A stretch of 64,000 bases of DNA, taken from assembly GCA_963693085.1 (NCBI GenBank), contig OY856409.1, positions 1,621,039,211-1,621,103,210 of the forward strand. Direction: 5' to 3'. Origin of the DNA: Alisma plantago-aquatica (taxonomy: Eukaryota; Streptophyta; Magnoliopsida; Alismatales; Alismataceae). The translations under genes were made by a program, and so were the position numbers. A model generated the notes under the pieces. That model did no database searches. It was not told the origin of the DNA and saw only the letters and a list, made by a program, of their open reading frames with translations. Of the stretch, positions 47,129 through 60,542 are shown in pieces (positions within the stretch are counted from its first letter, which is position 1; each line of letters begins with the position of its first letter).

Positions 47129-50100
47129 TGTAAGACCCTTGACCTAGATTTATGGACAAAATGCTTAATTAACATAATTGGGTTCTTATTTCCTTAATCA
47201 AATCCTTATTTAATTTTTGAAATCAGTTGATAAAGTTAAGTTTCAAGTTTGGTTCAAATCAAACATTATTTGCTTAAGTTATGCAATTCATGTGTTTAAA
47301 TGGACCTCTATGCAATTTACCCAATTCTAGGTTTTATATGTAATTTATCTTCCATGTTTGTATGCTTCATAATACTGTTCTTGATGTTTGATATAGTTGC
47401 ATCTTTATATGCCTAGATGCACCATCAATTTGTTGATTTTCCCTTGGTAGGTTGGAAGTCTATGGTTTCACCAAAGTATGTTGATGATTTTTCTAAGTGT
47501 ATAGAAGATATGATGGTATCACCTTGAGGGGAAAAGATCCAAAGGGTCCTCCTTGTATTTGAGGGTCCTATCGCTTGTCCTTGATTCCCTAGAACCGATG
47601 GAAACCCTAGTTGATGTGAATGACATGATGAGTGGTCAATTTTGGTAAAATGGTTAAGTATTGTGCAAGAATTGATGGGTATTTTGATAGTACCTATGAA
47701 ATATCCGTTGGAGACTCTAATAATACATCTTGAAGATCTTTTTAAGGAAAGAAATAGTGGAAAATCTTGCAAAGATCTGATGGAATTTCTGCATGCATGG
47801 ATTATGATGTTTTTTGGCTTTTTGACACACGACATACATGTTTTGACACATCTACCCACTTCTTTCTTTCATCCTAAGCTTTATATTCTTCACCAAAACG
47901 AACCTCTTACACTCTCTTCTTCTTATTGTTGTTTGGGAGGCTCGACCCCTTGCTTGGTGGAGAAGGAGAAGCTCTTAGAGGCCAAAGCTTGGGTGGAGCT
48001 CGCATGCATGTTGCTTTAGGGTTTTGATGAAGCAAGTCTAGGATTTCTAACCTAGCTCTTAACCAAACCAAGTAAGTTCTTCATCTCTCTCTCATTTATT
48101 ATTGTTCTCTCTCTCCTTTCTTCTTCCTTTGATGAAACCCTAGTTTATTTTTAATAGAACTTATGCACATGTAGATGAATATCTCCTTTTCTTCTCTCCT
48201 TGCCCTAGTTTCATCTTGATCCTGAGGAAGGAGCTGCTTTGGAGGTTGGATGGGAAAGTTAGGGTTTCATCTTATCTCTTTGAGCTACCTTGCTATTTGG
48301 AACTTCATCACCAATCTAGAGGTGAGTTATATAACCTTCATCCCATTTTCTAGCTTGCTCTTAACTTGCTTCATATAGATCATACCTAAAACATAGTTGA
48401 TATAGTGGATGATAATCTGTGTAACCTGTTTTACATACATGCAAAGTGGTGTGTGTGATGTTAACTAGCTTTTGTTTTTATGCATATATCCTCTTCGTTC
48501 ATGAATATGAAATGTTTTGGACTTAAAGATGATGAAACTATGGTAGGGCAAAAAAAGGGATAGAACATATTTCTATTATTGTAAAGGAACTAATGGTTTG
48601 TCTAGTATATATCTACCTTGTTGTTTTTCCCATTAGTAAAATAAGAAAAGGTGTTCATAAATAACCTAAATCTGATAATGGAAGTAATGATGGCCTTAGT
48701 GTGAATACCATAAACCTCGCTTAAGTAATGAACTGGTGACTTCACTTGAATGAACCTAGGGTTAAGAAATCAATCGATGGTCTTATGTGTACTCTTTCAT
48801 GAACTGATGACATCCTAGAAACATGAACTGATTTGGTTAAGTACTAAAATGATTTGATGGTCTTGCATACATAAAATATGATAGGTTTTTTTTGGCGAAG
48901 TATCCAAATAATCTGATGGTTTTAGTGTTGGTGCCCTTTTCATGAATTGAGGGGTATCATAGTAGTATATGAAGTGTTTGACTAAGTCTGTAAAAGACTC
49001 AATCGATTTCTTGTGGTTAAGTAATTCAAAGATCCGATCCCCCCTTCTTGGTTAAGTACTTGAAATAAGCGATGTTAGGTTGAGTATAAGACATCAAGTT
49101 TTTGACTAAGTATAACGAACTGATGGACTTACTATACGTACAAAGAATCAATGGTTCCCCTATGTACCATAATGAAATTATGGTTCGACCTAGTTAACGA
49201 ATTAGTTTGTTTTTCACTAAGTCCTTAAAGGAACTGATGGTTCTTGTTGTGAATCAATCAACCAATGGTAATGATAGAGTTAATGACATGATAGTTCTAA
49301 TAAGTCCATCAATAATCTGAGGGTTTATACTTGTATGACAAATTGTGACATCAAATCAATCTACCTTGTTGAACCTAACCCTAATGCAAATCAACGATGA
49401 TGGTTAATCATACTTAGTTTCCTTGCATGTTGATATGATTAAGTAATATTATCTTAATGTTATGGTAACTCTACTATGTTACTTTGTGACAATCATAGTT
49501 CTTATGATTGATGCAATGTTATGTTGAACCTGTGTACCATGAGTATGGTGATGGTTTGTTGAATCTTTTATAAGGTGTGGAAAGATAATGATGTTCTTGA
49601 AGGAGATATGTGAGTGGTCTTAATGACCTTTAGGCATGGTTTGAGCCTTAACAGAGGTGTGATCCTCTTCATGATTTGATAAGGATTGGTATCATATGAT
49701 GATGTGATAAGAATTATATCTCATACATTTTATATCTTCTAGAGTTGTGATATAATATGTTTTTGTAGAAATCTTTTAGGGTTCATATTAACTTGATTAA
49801 TGCAGCCTCAACTAACCCAATTGGCATTAGCTAATCAAGTGAAACCCTAATCATGTAGTGACATGTGTTGTAGAACGATTCCAGTTCAAGATTTACTGGA
49901 TGGGGAAATGGGTGTTCTTGAGGGAAACCTAGAGTCGTATAGTTTGAGTATATGCAAGTGCAAGTGATTGTGTGTCATTGTCATCCTGATTCCAAGCTTA
50001 TGGAGAACAATTTTGTTTATATCTCAAATTCATATGGGATATGATTAAGGACAGATGTGACCATACCTTAAACTTTATGTGATATGATTGAGGACAATTG

Positions 50101-51110
50101 TGGTTCTACCTCAGGTGATGGGGTTTTGTATACCATTGTTACTAGTGTCGTGACCTATGTACCAAGGGCGAATTAGGCTATTTTTTGGCTTTGACTATAT
50201 ATGTCACTACGGATGACTTGTCATGACCAAGGGAAAAAGATATCTTAGGATTCTGGGTGTTTTAGATCTTGTACAAAACTGAATGGCATTTTAGAGTGGT
50301 CAGTTGGAGATGGAGTGGTATACCTCAAACTTCCTAGGCTTAAAAAAGATTTAATTCAACCATGTAGTATATCTGCAAGGTCAGACAACAATTCACATTA
50401 GATGATAACCTTTGCCTTGTTTCTTGTAATGCTTAGTTGACATATTTTGCAGTAAGATAAATCAATTGTTTAAAAGGTGATAGCCTTGTCTGTTTCCCTC
50501 AATATCATGTCAATCATGCTTACGGTTATATACTTGTTCTATTTTTCTCATCTGCTCAACCTATTTCAAAAAACATGGCATGTTGTAAGCTGAAAATGAT
50601 GTTGGGAGTTATATCTCTCGATGGGACATAGGCCTCACCTTGTGTGTTACCACATCTTTTTAGGTGATCGTCAGTGATGTCGTCAAGCTCATGTAGGTGA
50701 GGAAGAGTAGCTTGGAGAGTAGTAGGAGTAGAAGGCTGGCTAGTAGTAGTTAGTGTGTCTAAGAGTTGTTCTTATACTCTCATGTTAGGGAAGGGGATGT
50801 TTTGTATATGACATGTACATTGTGTTGAGTTTTTGGCAGTACTCTAATGATGTACGCAACATGTATATATATGGAACATCTCTTTTGTATATAGGTTGTG
50901 GCTGAGGCGACGGAACAGATATGTTAATACCTGATATGGTATGTGTTGTTAAATATGTTGTTGGACTTACATGTAATTATCCCTAAGCATGACTATGATG
51001 CTATAATCGGTTATAAGTTACCCTCTTTTTTGGATATGTGGTTAATTAGCGATCGATCACGTGTTTTGCTTTGAGTAATCTCATTTAGCATTTCGATGTT
51101 GTTTTAAAAG
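47129..51110 (+). repeat. E3 5' LTR
   Basis: Starts TGTAAGACCCTTGACCTAG, identical to the 3' LTR start at 55953. The right end is approximate (about 51110), placed from the decayed primer site. The middle (48700-49330) has recurring ACTGATGG, CGATGG and CTTAGTTA-like words. The conserved block begins near 50607 (AGTTATATCTCTCGATGGG). A TTTATATTC TATA-like site lies near 47880, about 750 bases in. A 125-codon ORF at 47642-48019 has a partly collinear counterpart in the other LTR copy, most simply due to shared descent. Confidence 0.85.
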
Positions 51111-51112
51111 AT

Positions 51113-51130
51113 TCATATTAGAGATTTAGG
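51113..51130 (+). other. Primer binding site remnant of E3
   Basis: CATATTAGAGATTTAGG stands where E2 has TAGTATCAGAGCCTAAGG, and TCTGCTGAGACTACAG continues as in E2. It is badly decayed. Confidence 0.5.
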
Positions 51131-51357
51131 TCTGCTGAGACTACAGGGAGATAGGACTTAGGTTTATGTCTATTCTTACATAGCCCAACATATATGGTCA
51201 TAGCTTATGCTTATGTACATATGTCTGGATAACGTGAGGAGCATGCAGAGAGTAGCTATGTCACACCAAGATGTGGCGGTGGGAAGCCATCACATGATGG
51301 TAGAGTGCCTGTGGGGGGCTAGAACATCCCGTAGTGCCTCAGTTTGACCATGTAACC

Positions 51358-52440
51358 ATGGAAAATCCAGCTTTTTAGTCTATGTTTGGACAATTCATGA
51401 TGACAATTATGCACTTAGTGGATAGGAAGCTTGCACTAAAATCTAGGGAAGCCATCCATAATGTGGAATCTCAGGGTCTGAGAAAAATGTTTGAGTGGTT
51501 GAAGCGTGTTGGAGCTACCGAGTATGCGGGTCCAAAAGACCTGACAGATGAAGACATGTGGTTAACAGAGCTAGAAAAGGTGTTTAAGATCTTGAATATC
51601 CGAGAAGAGGACAAGGTAAAACATGTTGTTTACCTGTTGAAGGGAAATGTTGGCAATTGGTAGGCCATAGAAGAGGGGAAGAGACAAGGATTTGTGGTGA
51701 TTTGGGAAGAATTCCGTCGGGAGTTCGTGAGCTGCTACTTCCCAGAGATGTATCTAGATGAGAAGACAACCTAGTTCGAGAGGTTGCACCAATGTTCAAT
51801 GTCTATCAATGAGTATCAGACAAGGTTTATGGAACTTTCAAGGTTTTTGCCTCAAATGGCAGTGATGGAAAAGGAGATAATTCAGATGTTTGAGAATGGT
51901 TTGAGTTGGAGTTGTCTACAACAACATCTGCTTTAGAGAATAGAGAAAGGTTCTATATCTTTGTGGAGTGTATGAGGAGGATTGATAGGTCTTCTCTCGA
52001 GAAGCCTGAAGCCAATGCTAAGAAGAGGCCAACACACTTTCAAGGATAGTAATCTAGTAGATTTAAGAAGTCAAGGTTTTCATCACTGCAGTCACATCAG
52101 AGATCAATTTTTTCTGAGCCAAGATCACGAGTACTATCACAGTGGTCCCCGAGCAAGGGTAGAGGCCGCAACATTTCTACTAGCATGAGCACATAGTGCA
52201 GTGTTAGTATCAATGACCGAGCCATCTATGCCACAATACCATTTGAGAACCTATCACTGGTGTGGACAAGTAGGGCATTTGAGGTGGTTTTTTTCCTATG
52301 AAGGATGAGGGAGTGACACAACAACTGAGGTAGAGTCAATATGGTTCACAGTAGTAATAGTATAGCATTGGTGATAGTAGAGGGCATGGACATGCGTCAC
52401 AGGTTGGGGTCTTATGGGCCAACTAGTAGAGGTTGAGGAT
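51358..52440 (+). pseudogene. E3 gag, broken
   Basis: Starts at ATGGAAAATCCAGC (51358), parallel to MGNP of E1. The open part 51382-51663 gives MFEWLKRVGATEYAGPKDL, EKVFKILNIREEDKVKHV and YLLKGN. After a TAG where E2 has Trp, EEFRREFVSCYFPEMYLDEK and FMELSRFLPQMAV follow. A shift near 51900 breaks the frame. The zinc knuckle near 52250 reads YHWCGQVGHLRWFF, with the first and last Cys lost. Confidence 0.82.
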
Positions 52441-52448
52441 GACAATAG

Positions 52449-53006
52449 GTGACAACTAGATTCTATGCTATGAGTCGGTTGGAGGGAGTGGTTGATCCAT
52501 GGGTCATGATAGGTCAGATGGAACTTTTTAATATTGACTTATCTACCTCTTCTTTTGTATCTATTTTCCTTGACCCATGTGTGACACACTCTAATATCAC
52601 CATAGAGGTGATAAATAGTTGTTATATGCCTATTTGTATTAAATTTGACATCTTTTTGCTTGAAACCCCTTTAGTTGGTTCCACTGAGATGTGGAAGGTG
52701 TGTCCATCTTGCATTCTCTCTTTCTCAGGGTGCAATATTCAAGTGGACCTTATGCCACTTGACATGCATGGATTTGATGTGATCTTAGCGATGGATAACT
52801 TGGAAAAGTACAAGGTTGTTTTGGACTATAGTTCCAAGGTGGCGACGTTCTGTGATGGAGATGCATCTTGTATTTTCCAAGGAGATAGGAAGATTCTTCC
52901 TACATGTTTGGTATTGGCTATGATAGCTGAGAAGTTGACGAGACAAGGGTGTGAGGCTTTCTTAGTACATGTTGTGGAGACCAAGGCGAGAGGTCCTAGT
53001 ATCTAG
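52449..53006 (+). pseudogene. E3 aspartic protease region
   Basis: An open stretch of 185 codons, the longest in E3. It aligns with 21361-21930 of E2: MIGQMELFNIDLSTSSFVSI, CNIQVDLMPLDMHGFDVIL and FQGDRKILPTCLV. The active site reads LDPCVTHSNIT instead of Asp-Ser-Gly-Ala-Thr-His-Ser, so the Asp is kept but the next two residues are changed and activity is unlikely. Confidence 0.82.
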
Positions 53007-53700
53007 GAGGTACCAATAGTATGAGAGTATGAGGATGTATTTCCTAAAGAGTTTCCTGGTAATCCACCTCTTAGGGATATTTATTTTGAGATCAATCATG
53101 TCCCTGGAACATAACCTATAGCATAGGAACCTTATAGGATGGCACCAACAGAGATGCAAGAGTTGAAGAAATAGTTGCAAGAGTTGTTGGAGAAGGGTTT
53201 CATCAGAGCAAGAACTTCCCCTTGGGGTTCTCCCATGTTGTTTGTAAAGAAGAAGGATGGTTTTATTAGGCTTTACATAGATTACTGGCAGTTGAGCAAG
53301 GTTACAATAAAGAAGAAGTATTTGTTGCCAAGGATTGATGATCTACTTGATCAGTTGAGAGGTTCTACAATGTTCTCCAAGATAGATCAGAGGTAAGGAT
53401 ACCACCAATTGATAATCAAGGTAGATGACATACCTAAGACTACTTTTAAGACTAGGTATGGTCATTATGAGTTTGTAGTTATGCCATTTGGGTTAGCCAA
53501 TGTACCAACAAATTTCATGGATCTGATGAACAGGGTGTTCAGACCGTATCTGGATTAGTTTTTGTAGTGCTCATAGAATGATATCTTGGTATCCTCTAGG
53601 AATAGTAAGCAACATGAGAAACATCTTTTCTAGGCATTAACATTGTTGGGGAAGCACTGGTTGTATGCCAATTTCAGCAAGTGTGAGTTTTGGATGATCG
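53007..53700 (+). pseudogene. E3 reverse transcriptase, broken
   Basis: 53175-53396 reads [33 protein letters not shown] and [20 protein letters not shown] one-base shift or stop follows near 53394. Then come [40 protein letters not shown] and VFRPYLD. The catalytic block is destroyed: the first Asp of the I-D-D motif has become Asn and stops lie on either side (53550-53600). Confidence 0.85.
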
Positions 53701-54510
53701 AGGTATCTTTTTTTGGTCATGTCATATCTACTAAGGTTGTTTGTGTAGACCCTAAGAATTTGAGATCAGTGTTGGAGTGGGAACAAACCAAGACACTGAT
53801 AGAAGTTTGAAGTTTCCTAGGTTTAGCAGGTTACTATAAGAGATTCATTAAGAATTTCAATTTTGTAGTGTTACCCCTAACAAAATTCACTAGGAAAGGT
53901 GTTCATTTTGTCTAGGATGACAAGTGTCCACGTACTTTCTAATTTTTTAAGGAGAAGTTGACCAGTGCTCTAGTGTTAGTGCTTCTAGAGAAAGAGAAAG
54001 GCTACATCGTCTTTTGTGATGCTTTAAAGAATGGCATGGGATGTATGTTGATGCAGGATAATAACGTGATTTCTTTTACTTTGTGAGAGCTTAAGAAACA
54101 TGAGGAGAAATATTGAACACATGGTATGGATCTAGTAGTTGTGGTTCACCCCCTGAAATTTCATAGGCAGTATCTATATGGGGAGAAGTGTTAGATCTTC
54201 AGAGAACACAAGAATCTTCAGTATATCTTTTCAAAGAAGGAGATGAAAATGAGGCAGAGGAGATGGATGGATCTCATCAAAGATTGTAATTGCAAGATAG
54301 ACTATCATCTAAGGAAGGGGAATGTGGTGTCTGATGCAGTGAGCAGGAAGTCATCTTTGTCATCATCTGTAGATAAGGCGCAATTACATTCTATGGTGTG
54401 TCACAAGCGAGACATGTTGGTATTTCTTTGGTAGATGAAAATTTAGTTAGAAACTTCTTTGTTGGAAGGATTTCTAGCACATTTGTAGGTTAAGTTGACT
54501 TTCATATAGC
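53701..54510 (+). pseudogene. E3 RT connection and RNase H, broken
   Basis: Landmarks are FLGLAGYYKRFIKNF, YIVFCDALKNGMGCMLMQ, EHKNLQYIFSKKEMKMRQ and KDCNCKIDYHLRKGNVVSDA. Stops occur where E2 has Trp, Gln or Arg-type codons. 54243-54434 is the longest open part. Confidence 0.82.
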
Positions 54511-55910
54511 AGACTAGAGATGCTCAAAAGAATGATATTGTGATACAAAATATACGATCAGATTTTGGCAGCATGAAGCATGATGGCTTCCATGAGTCAG
54601 ATGATGGGATAGTTTGTTTCCATAATAGGATTGTAGTTCTAGATTTTGATGACCTGAGAATGATGGTTCTTGAGGAGGTTCATTCCTCTATGTACATGAT
54701 GCATCCTGGTAGTAAAAAATGTACCATAATCTGAAGGATTTGTACTGATGGCCAGGTCTAAAGTGTGATGTGATGGAGTTCGTTGCTAAGTGTCTAGTTT
54801 TTCAATGGGTCAAGACAGAGCATCAAATACCTACAAGGACAATAACACCTTTGTCGATACTGTAGTGGAAATGGGATCATGTAACCATAGACTTTGTTGT
54901 TGGTCTTCCTAGGACAAATAAAGATTATGATTCCATTTGGGTAATAGTTGACCGGTTGACCAAGTCATCTCACTTCCTTCTAGTCAAGTTGACTTATATA
55001 GTGGAGAAGTTGGCACAGATATATGTTCATGAGATAGTTCATCTACATATCATCCCAATTACCATAGTATCTAATAGATATCCATAGTTTACAAGTCGAT
55101 TTTGGGAACTTCTATGTACATCTTTGGGTATGTAGCTGAGGTTTAGCACCACTTTTCACACACATGTAGATGGTTAGTTGGAGAGGACCATTCAAACGTT
55201 AGAGGATCTTTTGAGAGTGTGTGTTTTGTAGTTTCTTGGTAGTTGGTATGTGCACTTGAGTTTGATTGAGTTTGCCTACAACAACAATTACCAAAGAAGC
55301 ATAGATATGGTTCCATATGAATCTTTATACGGGAGACATTGTCATTCCCCTCTTTGTTGGTATGGGACATGTGAGTATCAACTATTGGGTCAAGAGTTAG
55401 TGCAGACTATGGAAAAGATCAAGGTGATACATCAACAACTAAAGGTATCCCAACACAGATAGAAGTTTTATGTCGATAGCCATCATAGGTTGTAAGAGTT
55501 CCAATTTGAAGATGGTGTGTATCTCAAGGTTTCCCCTTCTTAAGGTGTGCTGAGATTTGTTACGAAGGGTGTTGGTTCCTAGGTTTATGGGACCTTACCC
55601 TATCTTGGCATGAGTTTGAAGGTGGCATACAAGTTGGAGTTACCACCAAAGTTTCATAGGTTGCACAGTGTCTATCATGTCTCAATTTTCAGGAAGTGTC
55701 ACACTGATACAGAGCAAACGATTCAGTTAGTAGAGGTTGAGTTGGAGGATTGTTCTTATGTGGAAGGTCATGTGTTGATATTGGATAGGAGAATACAGAA
55801 GCTTAGGAAGAAGTACATAGCCTTAGTGAAGGTTTTGTGGCACCATGGGTGTGGAATAAGCCACATGGGAGTTAGAGGATGAGATGTGTAGGATGTACCT
55901 ATCCTTGTTT
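54511..55910 (+). pseudogene. E3 integrase with chromodomain-like tail, broken
   Basis: Full-length layout: zinc domain (SSMYMMHPGSKK and CLVFQWVK, with the second Cys replaced by Phe), then [16 protein letters not shown] with the first catalytic Asp. DYDSIWVIVDRLTKSSHFL and a block near 55065-55090 follow, where the second catalytic Asp reads Asn (IVSNRYP). FTSRFWELL, ERTIQTLEDLLRVCV and LSLIEFAYNNNYQRS come next. The C-terminal part 55610-55880 reads PPKFHRLHSVYHVSIFRKC and VEGHVLILDRRIQKL before the chromodomain-like tail. It retains the core section that E2 has lost. Confidence 0.85.
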
Positions 55911-55917
55911 GCATAAG

Positions 55918-55952
55918 ATTTCGGGGGGAAATCCTTATTAGGGGTCTATGGT
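55918..55952 (+). other. Polypurine/3' internal end of E3
   Basis: TTCGGGGGGAAATCC and TTATTAGGGGTCTATGG precede the LTR start, parallel to 7691-7729 of E1. Confidence 0.75.
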
Positions 55953-56190
55953 TGTAAGACCCTTGACCTAGATTTATGGATAAACATGTTTAATAAACTT
56001 AATTGGGTTCTTAATTCCTTAATCCACTCCTAATTTAAGTTTTGAAATTAGTTGATAAAGTAAAGTTTCAAGTATGGTTCAAATCAAACATTGTTTGCTT
56101 AAGTTATGCAATTTATGTCTTTATGTGGACCTCTATGCAATTTACCCAATTATAGAGTTTTATCTGTAATTTTTTCATTCATGCTTTTTT
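55953..56190 (+). repeat. E3 3' LTR, first about 238 bases
   Basis: Matches 47129 to about 47365 of the 5' LTR at roughly 88-90 percent by eye. It ends in CATGCTTTTTT, next to the TG of the reversed E2-family LTR. The remaining LTR continues, reversed, at 15788 going left. The flanks TTTTT here and ATTTT (reverse complement of AAAAT at 15784-15788) fit a mutated 5-base target duplication. Confidence 0.88.
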
Positions 56191-59100
56191 TGATGACCCG
56201 ATAACAAATCAAACCATCACTAGTAATGATCGTAGAATAACCATAAGCAGCAGAATTAACAAAATCACTAAAAATTAAAACCATCTTGCACATAGATCCC
56301 TTTCTAGGAAACTCTTACAGAAAGAATCAAAACTTTATATACATCAGGGTTCATATAGTATATACATTGTACCGTCTCAACTCGAGGATAACAAATGCCA
56401 GTTGCTTTACTCAACATATACAACAACAACATAAATCCTTGAGGTAAAAAAACCAAAATCTCAAGTCGTTTATAAAAACCACCAAGAACTATATCCCAAG
56501 GACCTGAGAGTACAGAGACGACACATTGAACTTCTATCTACAAGACATGACAGAAAGTACACTCGACATGAGCTGTCCCTATTGTCCCTGCTGATGTGGT
56601 CCTTCCTCTACAGTCCAGTTTCTACCTCCTCATCCGTGTCCACCTAAAAATTGTGGATCCCATGGGGTGAGACTATTGTCCCAGTGAGAGATATAACTCT
56701 CTGCCAACAATATTATTATCACAAGAAATAGTATAAAACTAAGCAGAGGATACCTTTTGACAGTAAGTAGGCTTATTTTTGGAATAAAGCAATAACATTG
56801 ATAAAATAGTTTGACTACTCATAACAGAGTTATAAATCATCCATTTGCTTTATAAGGAATATAAAGAACATGTATAACATCTATCAACTAATATGTATAA
56901 AAGTAATAAGGCATCAACCAATGTTTTCCGTATTCAATCCTTAAACAAATACCCTACACGGCTAATTACATGTTCACATTCACATTTATGCCCAGAGGAA
57001 ATGAGGTATACCTCTCATACTCCAACCGACCACTACTACGTTAAGCATCAGTACCATACAAGGTCAGTGGCAGAGCCGATTGTCAAGACCTCACATGTCT
57101 CGGTCAGTATTTGATAACTGGCAGGACATCTTGTGTCAACTATAATTAGCTCATCAGGGTAAACTGGTCTCTTCACTATAGACTTACTACCGCAGCATGT
57201 ACTCTCTTCGGGAGACGACCGCTGAGCTTTCCTGGATTTATTTGTCATCAAGAAGACCACTGAGTGATCCTGGTTTAGTTTCATCAGGAAGACCACTGAG
57301 CGAACTTGGTTTATTTGGGGAGTCCACTGAGCACCCCTATTTAGTTGGGGAGTCCACTGAGCACCCCTGTTTAGTTGGGGAGTCCACTGAGCACTCCGGT
57401 ATAATTTACATATTCAATAATATGTATAACGAGTCAAACTCATTTCACCATTCAGAAAATCATGACACTGAATGGATCTATGGTCTGGGAAACTAAATAA
57501 TAACATTTCACTTGATAAATTAAGTGTATTACAATATCTTTTAGCATCAATCAAGTTGCAAGCAAGAATTATATCATATGCTATAAAGAAAGATATAATA
57601 TGTCTATCAAGTACTTTCATGATCATTGGAACACATATATCACTTAGAATATCAATCTCTTATCATCATCATGCTTGGATATTCAAACCCTTAGTTCATC
57701 ATTGAGTATTGTTACCACTTATCAGGTAACCATTACTTTAGGTCATCAGACCAAGGTATTAATTCACATAGTTCACAAATCCCATTAAAATTGTATCATA
57801 TAAATATCATAGCTCTTACTTAGATATGTACATCATCTCATGATACCTGCATAGTTAGTATATCATGCTAACAACAATATTAAATGCATGTCATAACCAT
57901 GCAATGAAAATGAGATATATCCCTCCAATTATTTAGGGTTAGGGTTTCCCTTCATCAATCGATTAGGGTTTCAAATCATCTCATCACCCATTATTAGGGT
58001 TAATATTTACCCTTATTAAACAATTAGGGTTTCAAGATCACATCATAAAAGATTAAGCCCTAATTCATACTCCATTTATAATAGGAGTACCAATGTATAC
58101 TTATTATATGGTTAACATTTGAATCTTAGTTTCTCTCTCATCCTCACTAGGATGTTTATTGCACCATACTTTTATTAAGTTGGCTCAATTCTCCTCTTAA
58201 TGTACATTAGATCACCACTATAAAATTGCATTAAACTCATTGCATCTTAATGTTGCATTTGACACAACACACAACATATGTCACTCAATCAAGTACATAT
58301 GATTGAAGTATACCTACCATATCGGGTATCAAAGTGTATGTATACTATCATATCATGCTTAAAATGCAACTTATCATCATATCATGTATTTGTATTGGGA
58401 AGGTGGTGTAACCACATCACCATATCATGATTAGGGTGTGTCCCCTATTACCATATCATGTACTCATATCGGATTGTCTATCACTTAGGTTCTATCATCT
58501 CAAGTTGGAGTTACATGACCTCATATTGTTTATGAGCTGAAAGTTTGACCTCATATTGGGTATAAGGGGTCTACTTGATGTTGTATTGTGCACAAGGTGT
58601 GCACCATATCAGGCATAGGGTATATGCCTCATCATGGTATCATTCTAATAGTATATACAAAATACCATATTGGTTTCCCATGTTGGATTATCATATCGGG
58701 TTAGCATGTTGGGTAACATATCGGGTTACCATATTGGGTAGACCATTATGCTCATATCCTTTTATACTTTCAAGGAATCAGTCCCATCATGTATTTTAAC
58801 GATAAACTAGATATCAGGTTGTACTCTCTCACCACAATCCTTTACACAAAACGATAGGGTATATCAGGTTTCATACTCATCATTTAGGCTTTCTACTCTA
58901 TATTGGTTAGAGTGTTCAATTAACACTATATCGTGCATAAGATATGATCTTAACATTATACTATGTATAAGGTGTAAGTAGGTACCTCCCATATCATTCA
59001 TAAGGTATGCCTCATATCGTTCATGAGGTATCACACATCTCTATATCAGGTTACCCTTCATCTTGGGTTCCATATCATGTTTAAGGTACTTTAACCCTAT

Positions 59101-60542
59101 ATCAGGTTGTACCATGATGATGTCACCATCATCAAACTCAAGACCTTTGTTCTGCCATTCTAGTTCATGGAAAACAGTCTTAACAAATATTAGAACTCAT
59201 AGGAACATAAATAAATCAAAAGAATTTGAGATTGAAAATAGATCAACAAGTTCAACAATATTGAAGGTGAATAATAACATAGTTGGGTTCACGTTATATA
59301 ACCTGCCTCAAAAACAACTTCCAAGCTCCAAGCTCCAAATTTTCACATTCCAAAGGTTGAATATGAGCTTGTCCAGGGTCCAAGACGTGAGCTCCTTAGC
59401 ACTTCCATGATATCTTCACCACTTGTGGTCGATATCCCTCTCTTGTGGCCAATATCACCTTACTAGGTCGATATCCTTTCTTTATGGCCGATACCAAGCT
59501 CTAAACTCAACACTCCTCCACTTATTCATGATATCTAGATGGTATGCATGATATATAAGGGAAATATGGTAACAATATCTGAAAATTCTACTAATAGGTG
59601 AAGGGAATGGCATTTGTACTTGTGATTTATGAAAACGTGTGTAAGAGGTGTCATCTTCTTAAGCCACTAAGTGCCACATGGCCATGCATAGATTGACACA
59701 TGTATTTGCATGCATACCATCCTTTTCTTGCCATGCAAAAATAAAACTTGAGGATAAAGCAAGGGATAAGGGTCGTCCCTTTGGTTATCTTCTAGGGCAA
59801 GCTTCTTCCACTCACCTTATGATTGTATTCACAATTCAATACAACCTTTTCCAAAGAAAAGTTGCAAACTAATATATATTGCTTTATTGAGGTGCCTAGC
59901 CCGTTATGGCTTTTGCCAAGAATCAACAAACCAATAGGAGACTCCCTCTATGGATCCATGGTTGATATGGACTCCTATATCAAGTCCTCAACTCGATATG
60001 ACTCATACAAAGGCTATAACTACACTACATTCTTAGTCTTTTCATCACCGAGAATGCTTTCTCTCCAAGATGATTCAAACATGGTGTCTCCTTCTTTCTC
60101 TCTCCCCCTAGATGCTAATTAGGAAGGAGTAGAGACACTCTAGAAGTGGTAATTGCACATCTACCCTACACTTTGGATATATTACAATTTGTAGCAAAAT
60201 TGGTTCACAAAGCCCTTAGCATTATTCAAACAAGTTCTCCCTTTTAAAATTTAGGCTTTCCACAAGCCACCACTTAGCATTATTCTCTCTCTTATGATGT
60301 TAAAACATTTAGGGTACATTCAACATATTACATTTTGCAATATAACCCCTCATCTTGGGTAAATTGTACTTTACACTCAGACTATCATGTAATGCACAAA
60401 TAGTTTGCAAACAAGCTCAAACTTGAAAATAAACTTCACAAAGAGTCTTCATTACTTTTCAAAAGATTAAAACAAGTTTGTAAATAACTTACTTAAGCAA
60501 AACTTCTAGGGTTAGACCTTAACCCAGGTCAGGGAAGTTAGA
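56191..60542 (-). repeat. Reversed E2-family 3' LTR
   Basis: The reverse complement matches the E2 5' LTR from its end (TG at 56191 against CA near 20080) to its start (near 60542 against TGTAACATCCC at 15789). It includes the conserved block (56503-56700), the 30-base repeat (57305-57400) and the GATAT array (58310-59110). It is adjacent to E2-type polypurine sequence on the right, so it is a 3' LTR and not a solo LTR. Confidence 0.92.

Larger units (their letters stand above)
47129..56190 (+). mobile_element. E3: Tekay-like Ty3/gypsy element with nearly complete pol
   Basis: Order: 5' LTR (about 4 kb), primer site remnant, gag, protease, RT, RNase H, integrase, chromodomain-like tail, polypurine end and the first about 238 bases of the 3' LTR. 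It inserted into LINE-A. The rest of its 3' LTR is not adjacent but lies reversed at 13624-15788. Stops and shifts are more frequent than in E2, which agrees with E2 having inserted into E3 later. Confidence 0.9.

Noticed and set aside
47642..48019. ORF of 125 codons with a similar ORF in the other LTR copy (15506-15273)
   Set aside because: The two are copies of the same LTR, so similarity is expected without selection. No domain is recognisable and the reading frames end at different places.
59678..60122. ORFs in the reversed E2 LTR that match ORFs at 16652-16220
   Set aside because: Again shared LTR descent. They run opposite to the element transcript and have no known motif.
56191..60542. 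Reading this region as a solo LTR inserted in E3
   Set aside because: E2-type polypurine and internal-end sequence adjoins it at 60543-60572, and the other side of the E3 LTR is absent here. A displaced 3' LTR fits better.
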